A stretch of 43,301 nt of DNA from JAAYCI01 sp031548875 (GTDB lineage Bacteria; Bacillota; Clostridia; Oscillospirales; Ruminococcaceae): positions 1 through 43,301 of the forward strand of contig JAVBQQ010000024.1 in assembly GCA_031548875.1 (NCBI GenBank). The letters run 5' to 3'. Shown here one piece after another: positions 32,064-40,077 of the stretch (position 1 is the first letter of the stretch; every line of letters starts with the position of its first letter). The notes under the pieces are model-generated. The model was not told the DNA's origin and made no database searches. It was given only the letters and a program-made list of their open reading frames with translations. The translations under genes and the position numbers were made by a program.

Positions 32064-32975
32064 TCACAGCCCGGCCATCAGGCGCGCCATCACGGCCTTC
32101 TGGGCGTGCAGGCGGTTTTCTGCCTCGTCGAATATCTCCTGCGCGTGCGCCTCGAACACCGCCTCGGTGATCTCCTCGCCCTTGTGGGCGGGCAGGCAGT
32201 GTTGGATCATACAGCCGGGGTTGGCCAGCGCCATGATGCCATCGTCCACGCAGTAGCCCTTGAACGCTTTTTTGCGCGCTTCGGCTTCACCCTCCTGCCC
32301 CATGCTGGCCCATACGTCGGTGATGATGACGTCGCAATCCTTCGCAGCCACCTTTGGGTCCGCCGTGAGGGAGAACGCGTCGCCGTAAGCTTTTGCAAAA
32401 GCCAACGCCTGTGGGTCGGGGTGGTAGCCGTCCGGGCAGGCGGCAGCCACCCGCATACCGCACAAAAGCCCCCCCGCAATAAGCGAGTTCGCCATGTTGT
32501 TGCCGTCGCCAATGTAGCCCATCTTGAGCCCTGAAAGTTTGCCTTTGTGCTCGCGGATGGTCTGCAGGTCGGCCAGCACCTGGCAGGGGTGCTCGTAGTC
32601 GGTGAGGCCATTGATGACCGGGATACCTGCGTATTCAGCCAGCTCCTCCACGTCGCTCTGCTTGTAGGTGCGTATCATGATACCGTCGAAGTAGCGCCCG
32701 AACACGCGGGCGGTGTCCTTGATGGGTTCGCCCCGGCCCAGCTGGCTCTCGGCGCTACTGAGGGTGACGCTGTGGCCGCCCAGCTGCGCCACGCCCACGT
32801 CGAAGCTGCAGCGGGTGCGGGTGGACGCCTTGGCAAACACCAGCACAACGCTCTTGCCCGCCAGGGCAGTGTTCTTCTCTCCCGCTTTGTGGCGGGTCTT
32901 CAGGTCGTCGGCCAGGTCCAAAAGGCTCTCGATCTCCGCGCCCGACCAGTCGCTCAGTTTCAGCAGGTGTTTCAT
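32064..32975 (-). CDS. argF: Ornithine carbamoyltransferase
   Basis: A 303-residue enzyme that joins carbamoyl phosphate to ornithine, giving citrulline. The carbamoyl-phosphate motif STRTR is at 51-55 (KASTRTRCSFDV), the ornithine side has DYEHPCQVLADLQTI, which includes the HPCQ motif, and MIQHCLPAHKGEEI gives the HCLP motif near the C-terminus. It overlaps argD by four bases (ATGA at 32972-32975), so translation is coupled. It precedes carA, which supplies its substrate. Confidence 0.97.
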   Translation of the reverse strand: MKHLLKLSDWSGAEIESLLDLADDLKTRHKAGEKNTALAGKSVVLVFAKASTRTRCSFDVGVAQLGGHSVTLSSAESQLGRGEPIKDTARVFGRYFDGIMIRTYKQSDVEELAEYAGIPVINGLTDYEHPCQVLADLQTIREHKGKLSGLKMGYIGDGNNMANSLIAGGLLCGMRVAAACPDGYHPDPQALAFAKAYGDAFSLTADPKVAAKDCDVIITDVWASMGQEGEAEARKKAFKGYCVDDGIMALANPGCMIQHCLPAHKGEEITEAVFEAHAQEIFDEAENRLHAQKAVMARLMAGL

Positions 32976-34159
32976 ACCAGTTCCTCCAATGCGCTGCGCA
33001 GGATGGTCAGCGCTTCTTCTATTTCTTCCTCAGTGATGACAAGCGGCGGCAGTAGGCGCACGCGGTCTTTGGCCGTCAGACACAAGAGCCCCTTTTCCAT
33101 CGCCTTTTTCACGACGGCCGGCGCCTCGACGCCCGGCGCGAACTGTATGCCCAGCATCAGGCCCGCGCCGCTTATCGCCTGCACGCCGGGCAGGGATTCC
33201 AGCCCCGCTTTCAGCAGCGCGCCCTTGCGGGCCACGGCGGCCAAAAAGTCGTCGGTCAGGCGGTCCATCACAACCAGCGCCCCGGCGCACACCACCGGGT
33301 TTGCCCCAAAGGTGGTGGCGTGGTCACCCTTCTCAAGGGCGTGTGCGCAGTTTTGGGCCAGCAGCAGCGCCCCGATGGGCAAACCCCCGCCAAGACCCTT
33401 GGCCAGCGTGACAATATCGGGCGCAAGGCCGAACAGGTGGCTTGCCAAAAAGCTGCCCGTGCGCCCAACGCCCGTCTGCACCTCGTCCGCGATGAGTAGC
33501 ACATCTTTTTCCTTGCACAACGCCTGCACAGCGGCAAGGTAGTCCGGCGCAAAGGGGATGACTCCCCCCTCGCCCTGCACCACCTCCAGCATCACGGCGC
33601 ATATCTTATCATCGCCGTCCACAGCCGCCCGCAGGGCGCCGATGTCGCCCGCCTCCACGTTCACGATGCCGGGCAGGAAGGGGTCGAAATCTTTGTGGAA
33701 GGCGTCCTGCCCGGTGGCGGTGAGGGTGGCCAGTGTGCGCCCGTGGAAGGAATTCTTCAGCGTGAGCACCGTGTGGCGGCCCTCGCCGTACTTGAGCTTT
33801 GAATACTTGCGCGCGGCCTTGATGGCGCCCTCGTTTGCCTCGGCGCCGGAGTTTGCAAAAAACACACGGGCAAGCCCCGTGCGCTGGCAGAGCGCCGCAG
33901 CCAGGCGGCTGCCCGGCTCTGTATAATACAGGTTGGAAGTGTGCTGCAGCTTGGCCGCCTGCGCGGCCACGGCGGTGGCCCAGGCGTCGTCGCACCAGCC
34001 CAGGCTGTTCACACCGATGCCGCTGCCGAGATCGAGGTATTCGTTTCCCTCGGGGTCTTTGGCGCGGCAACCCTTGCCCTCCACCAGGCAGAGGTCGAAC
34101 CGGCCGTATGTCTGCAGCACATATTCGCCGTCCAACTGCTTTATCTGTTCGCTCGTCAT
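32972..34159 (-). CDS. argD: Acetylornithine aminotransferase
   Basis: A 395-residue class III PLP-dependent aminotransferase that converts N-acetylglutamate semialdehyde to N-acetylornithine. Markers are GSGIGVNSLGW near 46, SGAEANEGAIKAARKY near 109, LIADEVQTGVGRTG, and the PLP-lysine motif TLAKGLGGGLPIGALL. It begins at ATG 34159 and overlaps argF by four bases at its end. A gap of 157 bases, unusual in this operon, separates it from argB upstream and holds a small reading frame and a hairpin. Its ribosome binding site is weak (GCGGGTGAACACCC). Confidence 0.97.
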   Translation of the reverse strand: MTSEQIKQLDGEYVLQTYGRFDLCLVEGKGCRAKDPEGNEYLDLGSGIGVNSLGWCDDAWATAVAAQAAKLQHTSNLYYTEPGSRLAAALCQRTGLARVFFANSGAEANEGAIKAARKYSKLKYGEGRHTVLTLKNSFHGRTLATLTATGQDAFHKDFDPFLPGIVNVEAGDIGALRAAVDGDDKICAVMLEVVQGEGGVIPFAPDYLAAVQALCKEKDVLLIADEVQTGVGRTGSFLASHLFGLAPDIVTLAKGLGGGLPIGALLLAQNCAHALEKGDHATTFGANPVVCAGALVVMDRLTDDFLAAVARKGALLKAGLESLPGVQAISGAGLMLGIQFAPGVEAPAVVKKAMEKGLLCLTAKDRVRLLPPLVITEEEIEEALTILRSALEELV

Positions 34160-34165
34160 GGGTGT

Positions 34166-34312
34166 TCACCCGCTTTCGTTTTGTTGTGTATACAGTCCGG
34201 CGCGGGCAGGCGGCATTTCGCAACTCGGTTCGCGCTGGAGCAGCAATGGCTCCGAGCGGAGGAATGCCGCCTGTTCGTACCGGATGGGTATTCGCGGCGG
34301 GTCAAAATGCAC
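34166..34312 (-). CDS. Possible small protein between argB and argD
   Basis: A 48-residue open frame from GTG 34312 to TGA 34166, filling the argB-argD gap on the operon strand. The start lies 15 bases after an AAGGAG at the end of argB, and the stop overlaps the leader of argD. The peptide (MHFDPPRIPIRYEQAAFLRS...) is rich in Pro, Glu and Arg, with no membrane segment or known motif. The same DNA forms a hairpin with 10-bp outer arms (34208-34217 and 34263-34272), so the region may be RNA rather than protein. Without comparison to relatives I cannot tell whether it is translated. Confidence 0.3.
   Translation of the reverse strand: MHFDPPRIPIRYEQAAFLRSEPLLLQREPSCEMPPARAGLYTQQNESG
34208..34272 (-). 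other. Nested hairpin inside the arg operon (argB-argD gap)
   Basis: AGGCGGCATT (34208-34217) pairs perfectly with AATGCCGCCT (34263-34272). Inside lie CTCGG/CCGAG and GGAGC/GCTCC arms, making a three-tier stem. No U tract follows in the direction of transcription. Confidence 0.55.
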
Positions 34313-34316
34313 TTGC

Positions 34317-35183
34317 TCAATCCGACGTCTCCTTGTACAGCAGCGTGCCGTTGCCCCGGGCGGAAAAGATCTCCATCAGGATGGAGTGCGGCTGGCGGCC
34401 ATCGATGATGACGGCGTTGTCCACGCCCTGGGACATGCTCTCCACACAGCCCAGTATCTTGGGGATCATGCCCCCCTCGATGACGCCGCCGGCGATGAGC
34501 TCGCCCACCTGGCCGATCTCCACCTCGGTGAGCAGGGTGGATTCATCATTCTTATCTCGCAGCAGGCCGGCCACGTCGGTCATGCTGATGAGCTTTTCGG
34601 CGCCCAGCGCCACGGCGATCTTGCAGGCGGCGGTGTCGGCATTGATGTTGTAAGGGGTGCCGTCTTCGCCCACGCCGATGGTGGCAATGACCGGGATGAA
34701 CCCGGAATCCAGCGCGAAGCGCAGCAGCGTCGTCTGCACCTTCACGATCTCGCCCACGAAGCCAAGGTCCACCTCGCCCGCCTGTTTTTTGCAGGTGAGC
34801 ATACCGCCGTCGATGCCGCACAGGCCGATGCCGCGGCCGCGCAGCAGGGCCACAAGGTCCTTGTTCACCTTGCCGGCCAGCATCTGCTGCACCACCTCCA
34901 TCGTCTCGGCATCGGTCACGCGCAGGCCGTCCACAAACGCGCTCTTTTTGCCGATGCGCGCAAGCTGGGCGGATATCTCCGGCCCGCCGCCGTGCACCAG
35001 CACCACCCGCACACCAATCAGGTTCAGCAGGGTGATGTCGCTCATCACGGCATCCTTCAGCTCGGGGCTGGTCATGGCGCTGCCACCGTATTTCACCACG
35101 ATGGTCTTGCCTTTGTATTTTTGGATGTAGGGCATGGCCTCCTGCATCACTTCGGCCATCTCGCCGATCCTGGGCTGTTCCAT
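34317..35183 (-). CDS. argB: Acetylglutamate kinase
   Basis: A 288-residue amino-acid kinase that phosphorylates N-acetylglutamate. Visible are the phosphate loop IVVKYGGSAM (residues about 27-36), VLVHGGGPEISAQL near 62-75, VDGLRVTDAETMEVVQQML, and DVAGLLRDKND near the C-terminus. The N-terminal extension (MEQPRIGEMAEVMQEAMPYIQKYKGK) is typical of the arginine-sensitive hexameric type, so feedback inhibition by arginine is likely. AAGGAG sits about six bases before ATG 35183. It follows argJ by 99 bases. Confidence 0.97.
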   Translation of the reverse strand: MEQPRIGEMAEVMQEAMPYIQKYKGKTIVVKYGGSAMTSPELKDAVMSDITLLNLIGVRVVLVHGGGPEISAQLARIGKKSAFVDGLRVTDAETMEVVQQMLAGKVNKDLVALLRGRGIGLCGIDGGMLTCKKQAGEVDLGFVGEIVKVQTTLLRFALDSGFIPVIATIGVGEDGTPYNINADTAACKIAVALGAEKLISMTDVAGLLRDKNDESTLLTEVEIGQVGELIAGGVIEGGMIPKILGCVESMSQGVDNAVIIDGRQPHSILMEIFSARGNGTLLYKETSD

Positions 35184-35282
35184 GGCACGCTCCTTGTCCG
35201 CGGCTGGCCGCGGCGGTGTGTTGTGGTCGTTCGCGGCGGCAGGGCGGCGCCCACGCGGTCTGTTTGATCGCGCCGCCGGCCT

Positions 35283-36503
35283 CTAGCTGCGGTAGTCGCC
35301 GTTTATCTTTACATAGTCGTAGGTCAAATCGCACCCCCAGGCCTCGGCCTGCGCCTCGCCCTGGCCCATGTCGATCCGGATGCCAATCTCCTTCTCCGAA
35401 AGGATGCGCGCGGCCTCCTCCTCGCTGTAGGGCTGGTGCATGGAGCCCTTGCACACCAGCACGCTGCCCGCGGCGCTCGAGAGGGTCACAGCGATGTCGT
35501 CCACTGAAAAATCGCCCGGGGTGTAGCCGATGGCGCACAGCGCGCGGCCCCAGTTGGCGTCGGCGCCGAACATGGCCGCTTTGAACAGATAGCTGTCCAC
35601 CACGCTTTTGGCAATGGCGCGGGCAGTCGGCCCGTCGGGCGCTCCGCTCACGCTGCATTCCAGCAGCTTGGACGCTCCCTCCCCGTCGCCCGCCAGCATG
35701 CGGCAGAGCTGCCTGCACACCGCGTGCAGCGCGCCGCAGAAGGCATCGTAGTCCTCCCCTTCCGCGGCGATGGGCACGTTTCCGGCCATACCGTTGGCAA
35801 ACAGGACGGCCATGTCGTTGGTGGAGGTATCGTTGTCCACACACACCTGGTTCAGCGTCGTCTCGGTCTCGGTAGCCAGCGCCCTTTGCAGCAGTTCGGG
35901 CGCGATGGCCACATCGGTGGTGATAAACATGAGCATGGTGGCCATATTGACGTTGATCATCCCGCTGCCCTTGGCCATGGCCCCCAGCGTGCAGGGCACA
36001 CCGCCCAGCGTGAACGCCACAGCCGCCTCCTTGCGCACCGTGTCGGTGGTCATGATGGCCTCGGCAGCATCGACGGCGCCCTGAACGCTGAGCGCGGCTG
36101 CCAGCTGGGGCAGGCCTTTCTCAAAGGGCTCCAGCGCCAGCGCCTGCCCGATAACGCCGGTGGACGCGACCACAAAGTCGCTCGCGTCCAGGCCGGTGGC
36201 TTTGGCCGCCATCTCACAGCAGGCCTGCGCCACGGCCATGCCGTTCGGCGCGCAGGTGTTGGCGTTGCCGCTGTTGCAGATCATGCCCCGGGCGTAGCCA
36301 TCAGCGATATTTTGCGCCGTGAGCAGCAGCGGCGCGCCCTTCACCTTGTTTTGGGTGTACACGGCGGCCGTGGCGCAGGGCTGTTCGCTCAGCAGCATGG
36401 CCAGGTCCTTCTTGCCGCCCGGCCCGCGTATGCCGCAGTGCATGCCCCCCGCCGTGAAGCCCTTGGCGGCGCACACGCCGCCCGTCGTCTGTTGCAGTTC
36501 CAT
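35283..36503 (-). CDS. argJ: Bifunctional ornithine acetyltransferase/N-acetylglutamate synthase
   Basis: A 406-residue ArgJ that transfers the acetyl group from N-acetylornithine to glutamate, so acetyl is recycled. The precursor self-cleaves at the conserved Thr in NVNMATMLMFITTD, which is present, giving alpha and beta chains. Other signatures are GGVCAAKGFTAGGMHCGIR at the N-terminus, MICNSGNANTCAP and VASTGVIGQ. ATG 36503 matches the family start; an upstream TTG at 36512 has an AAGGAT site, and a much longer frame to 36587 lacks family support. It follows argC by 80 bases. With ArgJ present, a separate ArgA or ArgE is not required once the cycle is primed. Confidence 0.96.
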   Translation of the reverse strand: MELQQTTGGVCAAKGFTAGGMHCGIRGPGGKKDLAMLLSEQPCATAAVYTQNKVKGAPLLLTAQNIADGYARGMICNSGNANTCAPNGMAVAQACCEMAAKATGLDASDFVVASTGVIGQALALEPFEKGLPQLAAALSVQGAVDAAEAIMTTDTVRKEAAVAFTLGGVPCTLGAMAKGSGMINVNMATMLMFITTDVAIAPELLQRALATETETTLNQVCVDNDTSTNDMAVLFANGMAGNVPIAAEGEDYDAFCGALHAVCRQLCRMLAGDGEGASKLLECSVSGAPDGPTARAIAKSVVDSYLFKAAMFGADANWGRALCAIGYTPGDFSVDDIAVTLSSAAGSVLVCKGSMHQPYSEEEAARILSEKEIGIRIDMGQGEAQAEAWGCDLTYDYVKINGDYRS

Positions 36504-36583
36504 ATCTTTCAACTCATCCTTTTTTGTTGTGTTGTTGTGCACGACCACCCGCCACAGCGGGGCAGGCGCCCCGTCAAACGCTC

Positions 36584-37525
36584 TCATCCCACGGCCAGCC
36601 CCGCTGTTTCAGGCAGGCCCAGCATCAGGTTCATGCACTGTACGGCCGCACCCGAAGCGCCTTTGCCCAGGTTGTCGAACCGGGCGCACAGCAAAAGCTG
36701 GCTCTCGTTGCCCAGCACAAAGATCTCAAGATCGTCCCGGCCGGCCAGCGCGTTCGCGGCCAGCGCCCCGTCGGGCGGGGCTTCCCCCGCCGCATGCACG
36801 GTGACGAGCGGCTCGTCCGCATAAAACTCCGCGTACAGCTGTGCGATCTCCCGTCCGCTTCGTCGTCCCCGCAGCAGCGAGACTTCAATGGGCAGGCTAA
36901 CCAGCATGCCGCAGTAGTAATCGGCCACCACCGGGCAGAAGGCCGGCGGCGACGCCACGCCCGCCACCGCCCGCATCTCGGGCAGGTGCTTGTGCGCAAG
37001 ACCCAGCGCGTACAGGCGCGGGCTGTCGTACCCGGCGTCGCGCGCAGAATCTTCATATGCGGCAATCATCTGCTTGCCGCCGCCCGAATAGCCGGTGATC
37101 GAATGGCAGGTGAGCGGCGTGTCCGCCGGTAGCGCCCCGGCCCGCACCAACGGTGCGGCCAGCGCCACAAACCCGGTGGCGTGGCAGCCCGGCACCGCCA
37201 CCCGCTTTGCCTCGCATATGGCCTGCCGCCGCCCAAGCTCCGGGAAGCCATACACCCAGCCCGGGTCTGTGCGGTGGGCGGTGCTGGTATCCACGATACG
37301 GGCGGCGGGCGGCGCCTGCCGCACAACCTCGCGGGCCGCGTCGTCCGGCAGGCAAAGGAAGGACAGATCGGCGGCGGCCACGGCTTCCACCCGTGCCGAA
37401 AGCTCCTTGCGGCGCGCGTCGTCCAGCTGTACCAGCTCTATCTCCGGCCGCCGGGCCAGCCGCTCGCGAATGCGCAGGCCGGTGGTTCCCACCGCGCCGT
37501 CCACAAACACCTTGTATGCCGCCAT
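36584..37525 (-). CDS. argC: N-acetyl-gamma-glutamyl-phosphate reductase, type 2
   Basis: A 313-residue NADPH-dependent reductase that turns N-acetylglutamyl phosphate into the semialdehyde. The N-terminal VFVDGAVGTTGLRIRERL, the short length and the overall layout match the type 2 ArgC subfamily rather than the 345-residue type 1 usual in Firmicutes. The catalytic Cys is in VPGCHATGF, and HSITGYSGGGKQM and HKHLPEM are the substrate-side motifs. ATG 37525 has GGAGGGGGAG about five bases upstream; the frame stays open to 37849, but that part has no family resemblance. It is the first gene of the arg operon, downstream of the AT-rich promoter region. Confidence 0.96.
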   Translation of the reverse strand: MAAYKVFVDGAVGTTGLRIRERLARRPEIELVQLDDARRKELSARVEAVAAADLSFLCLPDDAAREVVRQAPPAARIVDTSTAHRTDPGWVYGFPELGRRQAICEAKRVAVPGCHATGFVALAAPLVRAGALPADTPLTCHSITGYSGGGKQMIAAYEDSARDAGYDSPRLYALGLAHKHLPEMRAVAGVASPPAFCPVVADYYCGMLVSLPIEVSLLRGRRSGREIAQLYAEFYADEPLVTVHAAGEAPPDGALAANALAGRDDLEIFVLGNESQLLLCARFDNLGKGASGAAVQCMNLMLGLPETAGLAVG

Positions 37526-37573
37526 TCCGCTCCCCCTCCTGCTCAAAACGCATAGAAATAAGAATATGCAGCT

Positions 37574-37602
37574 ATTATACAAGCACAACTGCATAAATAC
37601 AA
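37574..37602 (-). promoter_or_regulatory. Promoter of the arg operon with ARG-box-like sequences
   Basis: On the minus strand TTGTAT (plus 37597-37602) and a perfect TATAAT (plus 37574-37579) are 17 bases apart, giving a leader of about 42 bases to argC. Sequences resembling ArgR half-sites overlap it (plus TGCATAAATACAAG at 37590-37603, TGAATATTTATAAC at 37611-37624). This fits arginine repression by an ArgR/AhrC protein encoded elsewhere. Confidence 0.65.
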
Positions 37603-37625
37603 GTAAATTGTGAATATTTATAACA

Positions 37626-37782
37626 TCTGACGATTTGAGTGCCATCGGGGCACATTTTGTTGTTAAACTCGCGCTTTCCAGCTCCAGAGAAGATTGTTCC
37701 GAGAGATCTGATGACACTAACGGCATACATCCAAGATGTATATTTATGCTATACAAGTCAAGCCCTCTCGCCGACCAGCAGG
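37626..37782. other. Intergenic stretch upstream of the arg promoter
   Basis: The 157 bases left after the arg promoter region hold no gene I can support. There is a small hairpin (ACATC-CAA-GATGT near 37725-37737) and AT-rich sequence. The opposing UPF0316 gene ends here on the same strand as the arg operon, with no clear terminator visible between them. Confidence 0.4.
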
Positions 37783-38286
37783 CTATTTGCGCAGAAACGC
37801 ATTGCGCAGATGGCGCACGTCGTTCACCGTGATGAGCGCATTGGGGCAAAAGCTTTTAATGGTGGCCACAGCCTCCTCCACACTTTTGCGGCGCAGGTAG
37901 ATCATCAATACGTCCACCGGCCCGTCGCGCCCTTCGCCTTTCACGCACGTCACACCAAAGCCCGCCTCGCGCATCCACGCCGTCACGATCTGCTTCTGGT
38001 CCACGCTCACCACGGTTTGGATACACGCGTTGCCAATGGCCAGCCGGCCTTCAATGATGACGCCCACATAGTTGCCCAGCGCAAACGCCAGGCAGTACAC
38101 CACCACTTTTAAAGGGTCCTGGGTGATGGTGCCCAGCACATTGGCCACCACAAGCAGCCAGATCATCGCTTCCACAAAGCCAATAAGCGCTGCGAACAAC
38201 TTGGCGCCCCGGTTGATGAGCACGTTGCGGATGGTGCTGAGCGACACCTCCACAACCTTTGCTGCAAAAATCAAGACATAGATCAT
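37783..38286 (-). CDS. UPF0316 (DUF5698/DUF2179) membrane protein
   Basis: A 167-residue protein. Membrane segments lie near 1-12, 30-55 and 62-80 (the DUF5698 part), followed by a cytoplasmic DUF2179 domain (about 90-160) with FGVTCVKGEGRDGPVDVLMIYLRRKSVEEAVATIKS. The family is common in Firmicutes, and its role is unknown; DUF2179 resembles small-molecule-binding ferredoxin-fold domains. The start at ATG 38286 has a weak site (AGGGTT right before it, AAGGATGG further up). It lies upstream of argC on the same strand and downstream of the NCS2 permease. Confidence 0.88.
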   Translation of the reverse strand: MIYVLIFAAKVVEVSLSTIRNVLINRGAKLFAALIGFVEAMIWLLVVANVLGTITQDPLKVVVYCLAFALGNYVGVIIEGRLAIGNACIQTVVSVDQKQIVTAWMREAGFGVTCVKGEGRDGPVDVLMIYLRRKSVEEAVATIKSFCPNALITVNDVRHLRNAFLRK

Positions 38287-38424
38287 AACCCTGTGCCATC
38301 CTTCCGTTCTGCGTCATCTTTTTGTGTATTTATCCAAAATTACTTGGGGTTTGTTGTGGTATATCCCCAGTTTAAGCTTCCCTGCCCCAGAAAGCAAGAG
38401 AAACCGCACAAAACGCGTAAAAAA
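38287..38424. other. Gap between UPF0316 and the NCS2 permease terminator
   Basis: No gene is supported here. It must carry the UPF0316 promoter on the minus strand (AT-rich at 38310-38360), but I could not settle on clear hexamers. Confidence 0.4.
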
Positions 38425-38451
38425 CTGCCGCAGCACGCGGCGCTGCGGCAG
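38419..38451 (-). terminator. Terminator of the NCS2 permease gene
   Basis: CTGCCGCAGC (38425-38434) pairs with GCTGCGGCAG (38442-38451). On the minus strand it is followed by six U's (plus A's 38419-38424). Confidence 0.92.
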
Positions 38452-38489
38452 TGGAACAAAAAGACAAAAGGTAGCCGGGGAACGCGGCA

Positions 38490-39875
38490 TCACACAAACC
38501 GGTCCAGCACGGTAAGCTTGAGCAGGAAAATGGCGCCCAACACCCAGATGAGCGGACTCACCTCGCGCACCTTGCCCATTGCTACTTTGGTGAGGATGTA
38601 CGCCAACATCCCCCAGATGAGCCCCGCACTGATGGAATAGCCCAGCACCATAAAAGCGATGGTCACCACACCGGGCAGCAGGTACTCCGGGTTCGAAAAA
38701 TCAAATTCCTTCAGTGGTTCCATCGCCATCACGCCCACCATCACAAGCGCGCAGGAGGTGGCAAACTCCGGTATGGCACCCACCACCGGGAACAGGAAGA
38801 TGGACAACCCGAAGCAGATGGCTGTAACAATGGAGGTAAGCCCTGTGCGCCCGCCCTCCTCTATGCCCGCGTAGCTTTCCACATAGGTGGTCACCGTGGA
38901 GGTGCCCATAACGGCGCCGGCCGTCGTGGCAATGGCGTCGGCTGTCAGCGCACCCTTGATGCCCGGCAAACGGCCGTTCGCGTCCAACAGGCCGGATTTG
39001 GTGGCCACACCGGTAAGCGTGCCCAGTGTGTCAAACACATCCACGAACAAAAAGGTGAATACGACCAACAAAAAGCTGCCAAAATCGGCCACGCTGCGAA
39101 ACGCCTCTCCAAAGCCGGAAAAGCACAGCCCCAGCGAGGGCAGGATGCTGGGCGGCGCGTTCACCACGCCGTCTGGGATGAGCGAGAACAGCCCAGCTTG
39201 TGTATCCACCACATACCATCCTGCCAGCTGGGCCACGATGCCCAGCCCCCAGGTAATCAGGATGCCCAGCAGCAGCGCGCCCCTCACCTTGCGCAGCCAC
39301 AACACCGCCGTTACCGCGATGCCAATGACCGCCAGCGCCACCACAGCGCCGTTCAGGTGGGGGTTGATAGCCACCAGCGTGTTTGGATCGGCAATGATAA
39401 AATCGGCGTTTTGCAGGCCGATGAAGAGGATGAACAGCCCGATGCCGGCCGAAACGGGGATGCGCAGTTCGCGCGGGATGGCGTTGAACAACGCCGTGCG
39501 TACACCGGTGAGCGAGAGCAGGATGAAGATGACGCCCTCGGTGAGCACAGCAGCCAATGCAAAGCCGGGCGGAAAGCCCATGGCCCCCACCACAGTGAAC
39601 GCGAAGAACGCGTTCAGCCCCATGCCTGGCGCCTGTGCAAACGGCAGGCCAGCCAATACCGCCATCAGCACCGTGCCCAGCACCGCCGAAAGCGCCGTGG
39701 CCATGAAAACCGCTCCCTCATCCAGCCCCGCTTCGGAGAGGATGGAGATGTTCACCGGCAGGATGTACGCCATAGTGGCAAATGTGGTGATGCCTGCCCG
39801 CACCTCCGTGCCCAGCGTGGAACCTTTTTTCGTAAACCCGAACACGCCGTCCAGCCGGCCAGCGAAACGCGACAT
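38490..39875 (-). CDS. NCS2-family purine permease (AzgA/PbuG-like)
   Basis: A 461-residue permease with about 12-14 membrane segments, of the AzgA-like branch of the NCS2 family (adenine, guanine, hypoxanthine or xanthine uptake with protons). Branch signatures are ATMAYILPVNISILSEAG near 34, APGMGLNAFFAFTVV near 82-96, LFVDVFDTLGTLTGVA, and GTSTVTTYVESYAGIEEGGRTGLTS. AGGGG lies about seven bases before ATG 39875. The promoter at 39931-39959 is strong. No purine-riboswitch sequence could be found in its leader. Substrate within the purines is not decided by sequence alone. Confidence 0.93.
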   Translation of the reverse strand: MSRFAGRLDGVFGFTKKGSTLGTEVRAGITTFATMAYILPVNISILSEAGLDEGAVFMATALSAVLGTVLMAVLAGLPFAQAPGMGLNAFFAFTVVGAMGFPPGFALAAVLTEGVIFILLSLTGVRTALFNAIPRELRIPVSAGIGLFILFIGLQNADFIIADPNTLVAINPHLNGAVVALAVIGIAVTAVLWLRKVRGALLLGILITWGLGIVAQLAGWYVVDTQAGLFSLIPDGVVNAPPSILPSLGLCFSGFGEAFRSVADFGSFLLVVFTFLFVDVFDTLGTLTGVATKSGLLDANGRLPGIKGALTADAIATTAGAVMGTSTVTTYVESYAGIEEGGRTGLTSIVTAICFGLSIFLFPVVGAIPEFATSCALVMVGVMAMEPLKEFDFSNPEYLLPGVVTIAFMVLGYSISAGLIWGMLAYILTKVAMGKVREVSPLIWVLGAIFLLKLTVLDRFV

Positions 39876-39894
39876 CCCATTTCCCCTTATAGCG

Positions 39895-39936
39895 TATGTT
39901 TTTGCACATTCTTGCTTTTTTTACACCAAAAACATA
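39895..39936. promoter_or_regulatory. Ten-base inverted repeat in the NCS2 leader
   Basis: TATGTTTTTG (39895-39904) and CAAAAACATA (39927-39936) are perfect inverted arms with a 22-base spacer. One arm overlaps the -10 box and the other lies just before the ribosome binding site, so it could be an operator pair or part of an RNA fold. Confidence 0.5.
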
Positions 39937-39959
39937 CCACGGCAAAGGAATATTGTCAA
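39931..39959 (-). promoter_or_regulatory. Promoter of the NCS2 permease
   Basis: On the minus strand a perfect TTGACA (plus 39954-39959) and TATGTT (plus 39931-39936) are 17 bases apart, about 55 bases before the start codon. Confidence 0.8.
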
Positions 39960-40001
39960 CGCATCCGGAAGCGGGCAGGTGCAAAAAAATACACATCCAG
40001 C

Positions 40002-40040
40002 AAAGGAAATCTTTCCTTTTTGCGCACGATATGCTATCAT
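40002..40040 (+). promoter_or_regulatory. Promoter of the HD-GYP gene overlapped by an inverted repeat
   Basis: AAAGGAAA (40002-40009) and TTTCCTTT (40012-40019) are perfect arms two bases apart. The right arm supplies a weak -35 (TTTCCT, 40012-40017), 17 bases before TATCAT (40035-40040). A protein on the repeat would block RNA polymerase. Confidence 0.45.
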
Positions 40041-40077
40041 AATGTAGATACTATTTGCCCTGGCGAGGTGGCTTGGC

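Noticed and set aside
29591..32170. Open frame of 859 codons on the plus strand, antisense to carB and carA
   Set aside because: Composition is rich in His, Gly, Ala and Arg as expected from third-position GC on the opposite strand. carB and carA are complete on the minus strand.
34160..34316. T-box leader between argB and argD
   Set aside because: The T-box sequence pattern is missing and no terminator follows; only a plain nested hairpin is present.
36504..36587. N-terminal extension of argJ
   Set aside because: The added 28 residues have no ArgJ resemblance and lie in the argC-argJ gap.
37526..37849. N-terminal extension of argC through the promoter region
   Set aside because: The added residues cover the arg promoter and AT-rich operator area and do not match ArgC; ATG 37525 has a strong ribosome binding site.
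39876..39960. Purine riboswitch before the NCS2 permease
   Set aside because: The conserved purine-riboswitch sequence blocks could not be found in either strand of this gap.
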